From Xanthomonas sp. GPE 39 (lineage in GTDB: Bacteria; Pseudomonadota; Gammaproteobacteria; Xanthomonadales; Xanthomonadaceae): a stretch of 64,000 nucleotides of DNA. Location: NCBI RefSeq assembly GCF_000963005.1, contig NZ_JZHZ01000007.1, positions 3,070,056 to 3,134,055 of the forward strand, in the 5' to 3' direction. A program made the translations under genes and the position numbers. Shown one piece after another: positions 1-8,546 of the stretch (positions within the stretch are counted from its first letter, which is position 1; each line of letters starts with the position of its first letter). A model generated the notes under the pieces. It worked only from the letters and a program-made list of their open reading frames with translations. It made no database searches and was not told the origin of the DNA.

Positions 1-854
1 ACGGCAAGCCGCCCCAAGGCCACACGCAAGGACCAGACGACGATGGCGACGCAGCCGACCGTCCGATCAACTTCTCCTGGCGGCACCACTTTCCACCCGC
101 CAATCGTTTATTGTCCGGTCGCTTCTGGAGCGCGAGCAGCACGGCGGCCGAGGCATCGGTGGAAGAGGCCTGGGCGCGACGCTACAACTTGCGACTCGGC
201 GATCGCATCACCCTGTTGCTCGGCGAGCAGCAACGCAGCTTCACCGTGACCAGCGTGCGCAAGGCCGACTGGGATTCGTTCCGAGCCAACTTCTTCCTGC
301 TGCTCAACGCCGGTGCAGTGCAGGATGCGCCATACAACCTGATCAGTGCGTTTCATTTGCCACACAGCTCCACCGTTAAACTGAGCGTCCTCAGCCGCAC
401 GTATCCGAACGTGTCGCTGCTGGACATCGATGCAATTTTGCAACGCGTGCGGGAGGTCATCGACCGCGTGGCGCAGGCGGTGCAACTGGTCATGGGTTTC
501 AGCCTGGTGGCCGGTGCCTTGGTGCTACTGGCGGCATTGCAGGCGACCGCTGGCGAGCGCCGCTACGACAGCGCGGTATTGCGCACACTGGGCGCACGCC
601 GTGGGCAACTGCGCGGCGCGGTCCTGGTGGAATTCGGTGCACTCGGCCTGCTCGCCGCGCTGCTCGCGACCAGTGCGGCGGCACTCATCGGCGTGGTGGT
701 CGCCAAACAAGCCTTCGACCTGACCCTGACACCTCCATGGCCAGCGCTATTGCTCGGTGGCGTTGGCGGCGTCGGATTGAGCGTACTGGCCGGCTGGTCG
801 GGAACGCGGCGCATCCTGCGCACGCCACCGGCGTTGGCACTGCGCGAGCCATGA
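1..854 (+). CDS. ABC transporter permease, FtsX/MacB-like, C-terminal part (5' end outside window)
   Basis: The reading frame is open from base 3 to the stop at 852-854, so the gene begins upstream of the window; an internal TTG at 111 is not the real start. The visible 283 residues contain a soluble periplasmic-type stretch (NFSWRHHFPPANRLLSGRFW, then GDRITLLLGEQQRSFTV) followed by three hydrophobic segments near the C-terminus (around VMGFSLVAGALVLLAAL, LVEFGALGLLAALLA and PALLLGGVGGVGLSVLAGW). The cytoplasmic loop with YDSAVLRTLGARRGQLR is typical of the FtsX-like permease domain of YbbP/MacB-type exporters. Such proteins pair with an ATPase, usually encoded just upstream. The substrate cannot be inferred. 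Confidence 0.85.
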   Translation, partial: GKPPQGHTQGPDDDGDAADRPINFSWRHHFPPANRLLSGRFWSASSTAAEASVEEAWARRYNLRLGDRITLLLGEQQRSFTVTSVRKADWDSFRANFFLLLNAGAVQDAPYNLISAFHLPHSSTVKLSVLSRTYPNVSLLDIDAILQRVREVIDRVAQAVQLVMGFSLVAGALVLLAALQATAGERRYDSAVLRTLGARRGQLRGAVLVEFGALGLLAALLATSAAALIGVVVAKQAFDLTLTPPWPALLLGGVGGVGLSVLAGWSGTRRILRTPPALALREP

Positions 855-1054
855 ACGCGACCGGCACCGATAGTGTGGATGCTGAATTCCAAGCGCTGCG
901 ACGCTTCGCAAATCCATTGCTGACACCATTGTTTGGTCACGTGACCGCTCTTGGCGTCTACCAGCAGATGTTGCAATGCCACTTTGCTCAGGCTGTCCGC
1001 GACGACGACGACCACATTCGTCGCCGCCACTGGGTGGCGACGGCGCACGCGTGA
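851..1054 (+). CDS. Small hypothetical protein overlapping the permease stop
   Basis: An ATG at 851 overlaps the permease stop (ATGA), giving a 67-residue frame. The product starts MNATGTDSVDAEFQALRRF and contains LLTPLFGHVTALGVYQQML; I do not recognise it. The overlap suggests translational coupling. The frame ends in a basic run (HIRRRHWVATAHA) that looks like read-through of unrelated sequence, and the next 450 bases are visibly decayed. It may therefore be the 5' remnant of a longer coupled gene rather than a complete one. Confidence 0.3.
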   Translation: MNATGTDSVDAEFQALRRFANPLLTPLFGHVTALGVYQQMLQCHFAQAVRDDDDHIRRRHWVATAHA

Positions 1055-1070
1055 CCGGATTACAGCCACA

Positions 1071-1500
1071 CTATCTGGTCAACGTCGCACTGGGCAACAT
1101 CTCCGCATCGATGTAGCGGCGACCCGTCACGTTGAACACGTCGGCATTGCGCATCACGCCCAGCGCCAGATCGCGCCAAGCTTGAACAAGACCTGGGTTG
1201 TATCGATCCTCTTCACCGCCACTGCGAGATTGCGGGTCGCGAGGACCGCATCCACATGCAGTAATCACCGATCATCGTCCGCACGCAGCGCCGAAATCAG
1301 ACTGAAGCGGCCATCAGTCGGCGCTGGCCTTAAGCGTGGTGGTGATCGAAAAATCGCGCACCGGGAACGTCTCGATGCTCACCGCCTTACCGATTGCTCC
1401 GGTGCGCAAGTTTTGCGTCTGGCGGCCATGCTCTTCGCGCGTCTCGGCCTGCAACAGGTCGATGGCGTCACTGATGTCGTGCAGCGCAGCCGAACAGACA
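1071..1500 (-). pseudogene. Decayed reading frames downstream of hemP (possible heme/iron uptake remnant)
   Basis: Directly after the hemP stop, the minus strand carries protein-like sequence broken into frames. The first piece (ALHDISDAIDLLQAET... TFPVRDFSITTTLKASAD) hits a stop at 1314-1316, while the adjacent frame continues sensibly as DGRFSLISALRADDDR, as expected of a frameshift. A second piece (about 1071-1200) reads NPGLVQAWRDLALGV followed by VFNVTGRRYIDAEML, which resembles the strand near the C-terminus of TonB-dependent receptors. hemP is commonly followed by a heme receptor or transporter gene, so this is plausibly a deleted uptake locus. The family of the first piece is not recognised. 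Confidence 0.4.
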
Positions 1501-1701
1501 TCACTTGGTGAGAATGAGTTTGTCGTTACTGGTGTGACGCAGGCGATAGAGCCGGTCACCATGCTGGATCAGGACCTCACGACGGCCGTTGAGCAACGAC
1601 TGACTCGTGACAGGTGCGTCGACCGGCAGCGCGCGCGACAACACGCGTTCGGGCAGGCTCAGGATCTCGGGACGACGTAGCAAAACGGTTTGAGCGGTCA
1701 T
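1501..1701 (-). CDS. hemP: Hemin uptake protein HemP
   Basis: A 66-residue protein with the HemP signature: a variable N-terminus, then SQSLLNGRREVLIQHGDRLY and RLRHTSNDKLILTK. HemP/HmuP proteins are small cytoplasmic factors encoded in heme-uptake loci; related proteins have been described as activators of heme receptor expression. I chose the ATG at 1701 (MTAQTVLL) because HemP homologues start about here; an in-frame start ten codons earlier adds an unlikely sequence. Two Fur-box-like sites lie 30-70 bases upstream, so iron repression is likely. The expected partner receptor is not intact next to it. Confidence 0.85.
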   Translation of the reverse strand: MTAQTVLLRRPEILSLPERVLSRALPVDAPVTSQSLLNGRREVLIQHGDRLYRLRHTSNDKLILTK

Positions 1702-1732
1702 GGTCGAATTCCTTCCACAGGGCACTTCCAAT

Positions 1733-1775
1733 AATAATGATTCTCAATTACTTATCAAGACTGATTCTCATCAAA
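1733..1775 (-). promoter_or_regulatory. Fur boxes upstream of hemP
   Basis: Bases 1733-1751 (AATAATGATTCTCAATTAC on the plus strand) match 13 of 19 positions of the classic Fur consensus by eye, including the core AATGAT. About 20 bases further upstream of hemP, at 1762-1772, a second GATTCTCATCA motif repeats the core. The region is AT-rich against GC-rich surroundings. Placement just upstream of hemP makes ferric-iron repression the natural reading. Binding itself is inferred. Confidence 0.7.
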
Positions 1776-1878
1776 TCAATTCAAATTCAAGATCGAATCT
1801 TTAACTTTGAAAGTCAAAACAAATTGAGGTGCCGCCATTGACCCGTGGACAGGCGCAAGGCGGCCCCCATGCCCATGC

Positions 1879-2850
1879 TCACTCCACGGCAGCTTCGACC
1901 CTGTCCCACAGCGCCTTATCCTCGCGTCCGGCCCACTCCAGCGCGCTGAGATTCTCCAGCAATTGCGCGACCCGGCTAGCGCCGAGGATCACCGTGGACA
2001 CCTGCGGGTGACGCAAGCACCAGGCAATCGCCAACACCGCCGGGGCCACGCCCTCGGCCGCGGCCAGCGCGGTGAAGGCGCGCGCTCGCGCGACCCGGCG
2101 CTGCGCTGGCGGCCCGATCACTTCCTCCTGTAACCAGGCGTTGCGGTCCTGTCCCAGCCGCGAAGCCGGATCGATCCCATCGTTGTACTTGCCTGTCAGC
2201 AACCCCGAGGCCAGCGGCGACCAGATCGTGGTGCCCAAACCAAGCTCGTCATAGAGCGGCGCGTATTCCTGTTCCACACGCTGACGATGCAACAGGTTGT
2301 ACTGCGGCTGCTCCATCGACGGCCCGTGCAGGCCGAGCGCACGCGCGACCTGCGCCGCTTCGCGAATGCGCTCGGCCGGCCATTCGGACGTGCCCCAATA
2401 CAAGACCTTGCCCTGCCGGATCAACGCGTCCATCGCGCGCACGGTTTCCTCGACCGGGGTGTCCGGATCGGGGCGATGACAGTAGTACAAGTCCAGATAC
2501 TCCACCCGCAGACGTTTGAGCGCGGCATGGCAGGCATCGGTGATGTGCTTGCGCGACAAGCCGCGTTGCGTCGGACGCGGTGCCTCGACTGCGCCGAAAT
2601 AGACCTTGCTGGACACACAGTAGCCATCACGCGGCAGGCGTAGATCGGCGATCACATCGCCCATCACCTGTTCGGCGCGACCGTGCGCGTAGATCTCGGC
2701 GTTATCGAAAAAATTGATCCCGTGATCCCAGGCGGCGGCGATCAGATTACGCGCTTCGTCGCGACCTGCCTCTGCGCCAAAGTTGATCCAGGCACCGAAC
2801 GACAACGCCGACAATTGCAACCCAGTGGTACCAAGGCGACGGTAGAGCAT
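1879..2850 (-). CDS. NADP-dependent aldo/keto reductase (potassium-channel beta-subunit-like family)
   Basis: A 323-residue cytosolic AKR. The catalytic tetrad is visible: Asp49 and Tyr54 in FFDNAEIYAHGRAEQVMG, Lys82 in CVSSKVYFGA, and His125 in YLDLYYCHRPDPDTP. The segment LYWGTSEWPAERIREA and the C-terminal VILGASRVAQLLENLSAL fit the cofactor-binding end of this family, which reduces aldehydes or ketones with NADPH. The protein closely follows the bacterial Kv-beta-like group (YghZ-type), known for methylglyoxal or short-chain carbonyl reduction in some members; the substrate here is unknown. It is transcribed divergently from nupC with a gap of about 190 bases. Confidence 0.9.
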   Translation of the reverse strand: MLYRRLGTTGLQLSALSFGAWINFGAEAGRDEARNLIAAAWDHGINFFDNAEIYAHGRAEQVMGDVIADLRLPRDGYCVSSKVYFGAVEAPRPTQRGLSRKHITDACHAALKRLRVEYLDLYYCHRPDPDTPVEETVRAMDALIRQGKVLYWGTSEWPAERIREAAQVARALGLHGPSMEQPQYNLLHRQRVEQEYAPLYDELGLGTTIWSPLASGLLTGKYNDGIDPASRLGQDRNAWLQEEVIGPPAQRRVARARAFTALAAAEGVAPAVLAIAWCLRHPQVSTVILGASRVAQLLENLSALEWAGREDKALWDRVEAAVE

Positions 2851-3043
2851 GGCAATTCCTCCTACGATATCGGCCCATTACACGGCCGGTGGACGGTTGC
2901 ACAGTCTAGAGCGATCGACATCGAAGTGAGTGCGAAGCCAGTTGGAGTGCGTTGCAAAAAAGCCTGCGCGGCAACCAACGCGCCTTGCCGCATGTGCCAC
3001 CCTGCACTAGGCTTCCTTCCTTTGCGCTGGCCAGGAGAGGCAA

Positions 3044-4342
3044 ATGGTCGAAGGTTTGGGAAGGATCGGCTTCGGCCTGTTCGGACTGGCGGTGCTGATC
3101 GCAATCACCTGGCTATTCTCCAACAACCGCCGCGCGGTGGACTGGAAACTGGTAACGACCGGCTTGCTCCTGCAGATCGGCTTCGCGGCATTGGTGCTGC
3201 TGGTGCCCGGCGGGCGCGACGTGTTCGACTGGTTGGGTCGGGGATTCGTGAAGGTGCTGAGCTTCGTCAACGATGGCTCCAGCTTCATCTTCGGCACCCT
3301 GATGGATAGCAAAACCTACGGCTTCATCTTCGCTTTCCAAGTGCTGCCGACCATCATCTTTTTCTCCGCGTTGATGGGCGTGCTGTACCACCTGGGCGTG
3401 ATGCAAACGGTGGTCAGGCTGATGGCCTGGGCGATCACCAAAGTGATGCGCGTGTCCGGCGCGGAAACCACCAGCGTCTGCGCCAGCGTCTTCATCGGCC
3501 AGACCGAGGCACCGCTGACAGTACGCCCGTACATCGGGAAGATGACCGAATCGGAACTGCTGACGATGATGATCGGCGGCATGGCGCACATCGCCGGCGG
3601 CGTATTGGCCGCCTACGTGGGCATGCTCGGCGGCGGCGACCCGCTCGAACAGGCGTTCTACGCCAAGCACCTGCTGGCGGCGAGCATCATGGCCGCGCCG
3701 GCCACGCTGGTCGTCGCCAAAGTGCTGATCCCGGAAACGGCGACACCGCTGACCCACGGCACGGTCAAGATAGAAGTGGAAAAAACCACCAGCAACGTGA
3801 TCGACGCCGCCGCCGTCGGTGCCGGCGACGGCTTGCGCCTGGCACTGAACATCGGTGCGATGCTGCTGGCCTTCATCGCATTGATCGCACTGGTCAATGC
3901 GCCGCTGACCTGGTTCGGCGACATCACCGGGCTGGCCAGGACAATCGGCCACCCCACCGACCTGGCGACCCTCTTCGGCTACGTGCTGGCACCCATCGCC
4001 TGGGTGATCGGCACACCGTGGACGGATGCGACCACGGTCGGTTCGCTGATCGGGCAGAAGGTGGTCATCAACGAATTCGTGGCCTACACGCAATTGTCCA
4101 AGATCGTGACAGGCCAAATTCCCGGCACACATCTGAGCGAAGAAGGCCGGCTGATCGCGACCTACGCGCTGTGCGGGTTCGCCAACTTCAGCTCCATTGC
4201 GATCCAGATCGGTGGCATTGGCGGCCTGGCTCCCGAACGCCGCCACGATCTGGCACGTTTCGGCCTGCGCGCTGTGCTCGGCGGTTCGGTTGCCACCTTC
4301 ATGACCGCCACCATCGCCGGCGTGCTGTCGCACTTTGCCTGA
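3044..4342 (+). CDS. nupC: Concentrative nucleoside transporter NupC
   Basis: A 432-residue inner-membrane protein with about ten hydrophobic segments, an IFFSALMGVLYHLGVMQ stretch, and the CNT-family core SVCASVFIGQTEAPLTVRPY with GGMAHIAGGVLAAYV. These motifs define the Nup/CNT symporters that import nucleosides with H+ or Na+. The ATG at 3044 follows a clear AGGAGAGG ribosome-binding site at the right distance. A ribokinase gene begins 58 bases downstream on the same strand, so the two probably form an operon for uptake of nucleosides and phosphorylation of the released ribose; the nucleosidase would be encoded elsewhere. Confidence 0.95.
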   Translation: MVEGLGRIGFGLFGLAVLIAITWLFSNNRRAVDWKLVTTGLLLQIGFAALVLLVPGGRDVFDWLGRGFVKVLSFVNDGSSFIFGTLMDSKTYGFIFAFQVLPTIIFFSALMGVLYHLGVMQTVVRLMAWAITKVMRVSGAETTSVCASVFIGQTEAPLTVRPYIGKMTESELLTMMIGGMAHIAGGVLAAYVGMLGGGDPLEQAFYAKHLLAASIMAAPATLVVAKVLIPETATPLTHGTVKIEVEKTTSNVIDAAAVGAGDGLRLALNIGAMLLAFIALIALVNAPLTWFGDITGLARTIGHPTDLATLFGYVLAPIAWVIGTPWTDATTVGSLIGQKVVINEFVAYTQLSKIVTGQIPGTHLSEEGRLIATYALCGFANFSSIAIQIGGIGGLAPERRHDLARFGLRAVLGGSVATFMTATIAGVLSHFA

Positions 4343-4400
4343 GCCGGATCCACGCACCACGCACCCCGTTCTTTATTCCAGTTCCAATCGAGAAACAGCC

Positions 4401-5360
4401 ATGTCTACGCGTTCGGTCATCGTCGTCGGTTCGTTCAATGTTGACCATGTGTGGCGCTGCGACAGCCTGCCGGCGTCAGGCGCGACCATCACCGGCCGCT
4501 ACAGCACCGGCCCCGGCGGCAAAGGTTTCAATCAGGCAGTCGCCGCGGCCCGTGCCGGCGCGCACACCAGTTTTGTCTGCGCACTGGGCGATGACGCTGG
4601 CGGTGCGATGGCCCGCGCACTGGCCGCACAAGACGATATCGCCCTGATCGCCGAAGTCAGCAGCGAACCGACCGGCACCGGCGGCATCTACGTCGATGCA
4701 CACGGCCACAACACCATCGTTGTCGGCCCTGGCGCCAACGCCGCGTTGCGACTGGAGTTCGTACACGCACAACGCGCACTGTTGGAATCGGCGCGGGTGC
4801 TGCTGGCACAGTTGGAATCGCCTATCGAAACCATCGCAGGCACCCTGGCCCTGGCACGCGAGGCCGGTCTGACCACAGTGCTCAACGCCGCACCCGCGAA
4901 TGCGCAGACCAGTATCGCCTTGCTCAATCTGGCCGACGTCCTCACCCCCAACGAAACCGAGTTCGCCGCCCTGCTCGCGCGCCACGTCGGCGAACGCGTG
5001 GACGCCGACGCCATCGCCGCCACCGACGGCGGTAGCTTGCACGCACTGTGCCGCAAACTACTGCCGGACGGCACCGTCGTAGTGACCTTGGGTGCAGTCG
5101 GCACCTTCATCTCGCACCCCGAGGAACACCTGCGCGGCGACACCCAGGCCTATTACCGCATCGGTGCCGAAGCCGCGCACACCGTCGATACCACCGGTGC
5201 CGGCGACGCATTCAACGGGGCTCTCGCCGCCTCGCTGGCGTTGGTGCCTCACGTCGCTTTCGCCACCCATGTGCGCTTCGCCAACCACTACGCGGCCCGC
5301 TCGACCGAGGCGGCGGGTGCCTCGGCATCCATGCCGCACATCACCCCGGACCTCGGCTGA
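4401..5360 (+). CDS. rbsK: Ribokinase
   Basis: A 319-residue PfkB-family sugar kinase. The N-terminal signature VGSFNVDHVW and GPGGKGFNQAVAAARAG (residues 37-53) bind the sugar; the C-terminal DTTGAGDAFNG carries the catalytic base Asp269. NPNE-type motif LTPNETEFAALL is also present. Ribokinase makes ribose 5-phosphate from ribose and ATP. The ATG at 4401 is preferred over an upstream in-frame start that lies inside nupC, because homologues begin just before the first beta strand. Position behind nupC suggests it acts on ribose from imported nucleosides; another PfkB substrate such as deoxyribose or a nucleoside cannot be excluded. Confidence 0.9.
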   Translation: MSTRSVIVVGSFNVDHVWRCDSLPASGATITGRYSTGPGGKGFNQAVAAARAGAHTSFVCALGDDAGGAMARALAAQDDIALIAEVSSEPTGTGGIYVDAHGHNTIVVGPGANAALRLEFVHAQRALLESARVLLAQLESPIETIAGTLALAREAGLTTVLNAAPANAQTSIALLNLADVLTPNETEFAALLARHVGERVDADAIAATDGGSLHALCRKLLPDGTVVVTLGAVGTFISHPEEHLRGDTQAYYRIGAEAAHTVDTTGAGDAFNGALAASLALVPHVAFATHVRFANHYAARSTEAAGASASMPHITPDLG

Positions 5361-6098
5361 CCCATCGCAAACGGCAACTTCGACCAAGCAGTGGACAGTT
5401 GCGAAAGCGCCTGGACACCGCATCCGAGCCAGGAACACCACGACTTGCCTGACATGGCGCATCGGCCTGCACACATCCGGCATGCGCGGATGCGCCACGA
5501 TGAGCGCAAATCGCAATCGCGCGACCACGCAGCATCAGTTGGTTTTGTCGTCATTGCGATCTCTGAAGATGTTGCCAAAATCGCGTGGCTCGCCAATGCC
5601 ATGTTGGCAACACACGACAGTGGCTTGAACGAGCAATGCCGATGGAACGCCTTTCGCAAGCATGTCCCCAAGGAGCGATACAACGCGTGCGGTGGATAGC
5701 GCGAAGCGGCGAAATCAGGTAACGGCGGAATGGGGATGTGACAGGCAAATGGATGGAACGCAGTCTCCGGCAAGCGTGGGACATTGACCGATTGCCTCGA
5801 CACAGCCACGTGTGACCCAACAACAGTCACCGCCACAGTGGCACGTCATGTGTTCGTCATACATCTCGCAAACTGCAAGGCGACAACGCCGTCAGCACTC
5901 TCCTGCGACCAGCCGACATGCGGCACTTTTTGTAGCCATCTGAGTAAGCACAGGTGTACAACGTGTCAACGTTCCCAGTTGCAGCCGCACTTGCTTGCTA
6001 GGCTATTAGGGCGCTGCGCAAATGCACCGTCGCGTCGCAGGCTGCGACCACTTTGGGTGTATTAGCTAGGCCACTCTCTCCGCAGACGGAAACCACCG
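5361..6098 (+). other. Intergenic stretch without a recognisable gene
   Basis: About 740 bases between the ribokinase gene and the GH98-like gene. Short open frames exist on both strands but none gives a recognisable protein, and no RNA gene, IS or clear terminator was seen. The size suggests a lost gene or a long regulated leader before the hydrolase. Confidence 0.5.
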
Positions 6099-8462
6099 AT
6101 GAAAATGCCACGCGAGTTGCATAAATGCGCGCTGCCGTGCGTATTCCTGAGCATGCTGTTGAGCGCATGCGGCGGCGATGGAAACACACATAGCGCCGCC
6201 GATACCCCACAGCAAACAACGGCGGCAACGCCCACCGTGTGGTCGACGACTACACGCACACCGGCTGCGGCAACCGTGCCGCGCCAGGTCACCAGCCAGA
6301 CCGATAACAGCACTGCACTGCGCCGGCCGCTGTCGCCAAGCCAGCCGATGTTCCTGATCCATGCCGATACATGGAACGTCCCCGACCCGCAGAAAATCAT
6401 CGATCTGATTCCCACCGATCTGCGGCCTTACACCGTACTGCTGATTAGCTTATCCATCGCTCACAATGGCGCCACCGGCAACCAATGCAACTGGGTGCAT
6501 GTGAAGAACGGCCTCGAGACCGCGCGTTCCTGGATCAAAACCGCCGCCGCCAATGGCGTGTGGGCGATGATCCAGCCCTCCAGCGGTGGCTTCAGCCATT
6601 TCCCCGACTATCCAGCGGATGCGGACCTGGAATCCACCATCTACGGCGAGTTCTTCCACGATTATCCGAATTTCATCGGCTTCAACTATGCCGAGCAGTT
6701 CTGGGGATTCGATGAACCGTGTTCCGGCTCGGCCATCCAACGCTGGGAGCACTGGGCGAACCTGCTCAAACTCACCAACAAATACGGCGGCTATCTGGCA
6801 GTGAGCTTCACCGGTGGATTCTGGGGTGCGAACATCAATCCGCTGGCCATGGTCAAGCGCGACCAGACCCTGCGCAATGCGTTGAGCAACTACGCGCAGA
6901 ACTTCATCATCGAAGAAAAATTCACCACCGATTACGGTTATCACGATATCGAGAGCGTGAGCCTGGGCATGTTCCTGTCAGGCTTCGCCGGCCATTACGG
7001 CATTCGGCCTGATCGCAGCGGCTGGTACGACAGCAAAGGCGACAACAGCGACAACTATCCCGTGCAGGCCGGCTCACCGCACTTGATCGAACACCTGACC
7101 TTCACCGGCGAGACCGTGTTCGATGGTCCCGAGCAAATCAGATTGGATGCGGTGCATAACCTGCCCAATGCGACCACCGCCGACGGCTACACCAGCCGAC
7201 GCTGGGAGTTCTATCCGCATTTCCGCAATATCCATCTGGACATCTATCGCAAGATTCTCGACGGCACACTGCGTATCCTCAGCCGTCAGGAAGTGATCGA
7301 CCGCTCCAAAGTGGTGATCGTCAACGACACCACTAGCGGCGACGACAGAAACCTGTATTCCTCACCGGAGTCGCTATTCACCGGGCTGTATCTGCTCGAT
7401 GGCGATGGCACTTATTTGAACCAGCACAGTTGGTACAAGAAAACCGGTCGTTATCCAGCCATTCCCACCGTCTGGCAATTGACCGACGACACCGCCAAGT
7501 CGTTCAAGGTGCAGATTCCCAGGAGCACCTACGCAACCCGCTGGCCCACGCTCAACGACAAGCTCAACGAACTCAACACGCTGTTCCCGCAGGAATACAC
7601 CGGCACCCTCTACGCTGGGCGGCAAGACAACACCTGGGTCACCTACAACCCGTTCAAGACCAACCAGAGCGCCAGCGGCACCATCCCACTGAAATACAAC
7701 AGTTGCGCCACGCTCAACCTGACCTATGGCCCCTATACCAGCGGCGTAATCAAGGAATTCCCGCAGACACTATCGATCTACCTCACCAACTACGACTCCC
7801 CCAACGGCGCGTTGAAAACCGACACGATCGATATCGAAGGCGCCATCACCACGCCAACCTTCACCTTTGCTGATCGCGGCGATCACCAGGCCAGCATCGT
7901 CACCAGCACCGCGACAGCCAATGGACTGACACTAAACGTGGCACACAACGGCCCTCTGGATATCACCGTGCAATGCACCGGCATCGCCAACGCGGGCCAG
8001 ACAGCGCCGGCGATCACCCCCTTGCAGCCACCGGATGCGCCGCCTGCCTATACCGGCGTGCAGCAGTACGAGGCGGAGAACTTCGATTTCCGCAACATCC
8101 GTAATCTGGTCGCCTACGGCGCATACGGCCCCGTGCACAATTACCAGGCGATGGGCTATGTCGACTTCGGCAGCAATCCCGCTGCCAGCATCCGCACCAA
8201 CGTCAACGTCCCCAGCGCCGGCACGTATCAATTGCAAACGCGGTACTCGACCGCCGGCGCAAGCATCGGCACCGTGGATCTGTACATCAACGGCGTCAAC
8301 GTCGGCACGCCGGCATTCGCGCAGACCACCTCGGCCAGCGACTGGGCCACGCTGCAACAGCCGGTGACATTGAACGCCGGCAGTAACCGCGTCGAATTCC
8401 GCGCCAAGGCGTCGGCGCCGGCAGCGCTGTACCTGGACAACATCCGTCTCTCCTCCCAGTAA
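6099..8462 (+). CDS. Glycoside hydrolase, GH98-like, lipoprotein with C-terminal CBM6/35-type module
   Basis: A 787-residue exported protein. The N-terminus has a lipobox (Leu21-Ser-Ala-Cys24) followed by Gly25, so it should be a lipoprotein directed to the outer membrane, with a Thr/Pro/Ala-rich linker to about residue 80. The central region has GH98 hallmarks: HADTWNVPDPQKIIDLIP, MIQPSSGGFSHFPDYP and FNYAEQFWGFDE, where Glu199 lies in a likely catalytic segment. From about residue 655, YEAENFDFR to the end LYLDNIRLSSQ is a CBM6/CBM35-like beta-sandwich. GH98 enzymes are endo-acting: blood-group endo-beta-galactosidases, and endo-xylanases active on complex grass glucuronoarabinoxylan. In a plant-associated bacterium the xylan role is more likely, but this is inference. 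Confidence 0.8.
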   Translation: MKMPRELHKCALPCVFLSMLLSACGGDGNTHSAADTPQQTTAATPTVWSTTTRTPAAATVPRQVTSQTDNSTALRRPLSPSQPMFLIHADTWNVPDPQKIIDLIPTDLRPYTVLLISLSIAHNGATGNQCNWVHVKNGLETARSWIKTAAANGVWAMIQPSSGGFSHFPDYPADADLESTIYGEFFHDYPNFIGFNYAEQFWGFDEPCSGSAIQRWEHWANLLKLTNKYGGYLAVSFTGGFWGANINPLAMVKRDQTLRNALSNYAQNFIIEEKFTTDYGYHDIESVSLGMFLSGFAGHYGIRPDRSGWYDSKGDNSDNYPVQAGSPHLIEHLTFTGETVFDGPEQIRLDAVHNLPNATTADGYTSRRWEFYPHFRNIHLDIYRKILDGTLRILSRQEVIDRSKVVIVNDTTSGDDRNLYSSPESLFTGLYLLDGDGTYLNQHSWYKKTGRYPAIPTVWQLTDDTAKSFKVQIPRSTYATRWPTLNDKLNELNTLFPQEYTGTLYAGRQDNTWVTYNPFKTNQSASGTIPLKYNSCATLNLTYGPYTSGVIKEFPQTLSIYLTNYDSPNGALKTDTIDIEGAITTPTFTFADRGDHQASIVTSTATANGLTLNVAHNGPLDITVQCTGIANAGQTAPAITPLQPPDAPPAYTGVQQYEAENFDFRNIRNLVAYGAYGPVHNYQAMGYVDFGSNPAASIRTNVNVPSAGTYQLQTRYSTAGASIGTVDLYINGVNVGTPAFAQTTSASDWATLQQPVTLNAGSNRVEFRAKASAPAALYLDNIRLSSQ

Positions 8463-8500
8463 AGGCAGGCCGCCACCCGGCCTGCTTGGGAGTCAGCACT

Positions 8501-8530
8501 GGCGGCCACGAAGGCATCTACGTGGCCGCC
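8501..8530. other. Perfect 10-bp inverted repeat between the hydrolase and dusB
   Basis: GGCGGCCACG and CGTGGCCGCC pair perfectly around a 10-base loop. No T-run follows, so it is not a clear intrinsic terminator. It sits 16 bases before the dusB start and could act as a weak terminator for the upstream gene or as part of the dusB promoter region. Confidence 0.4.
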
Positions 8531-8546
8531 CCGCTACACTAGGGGC

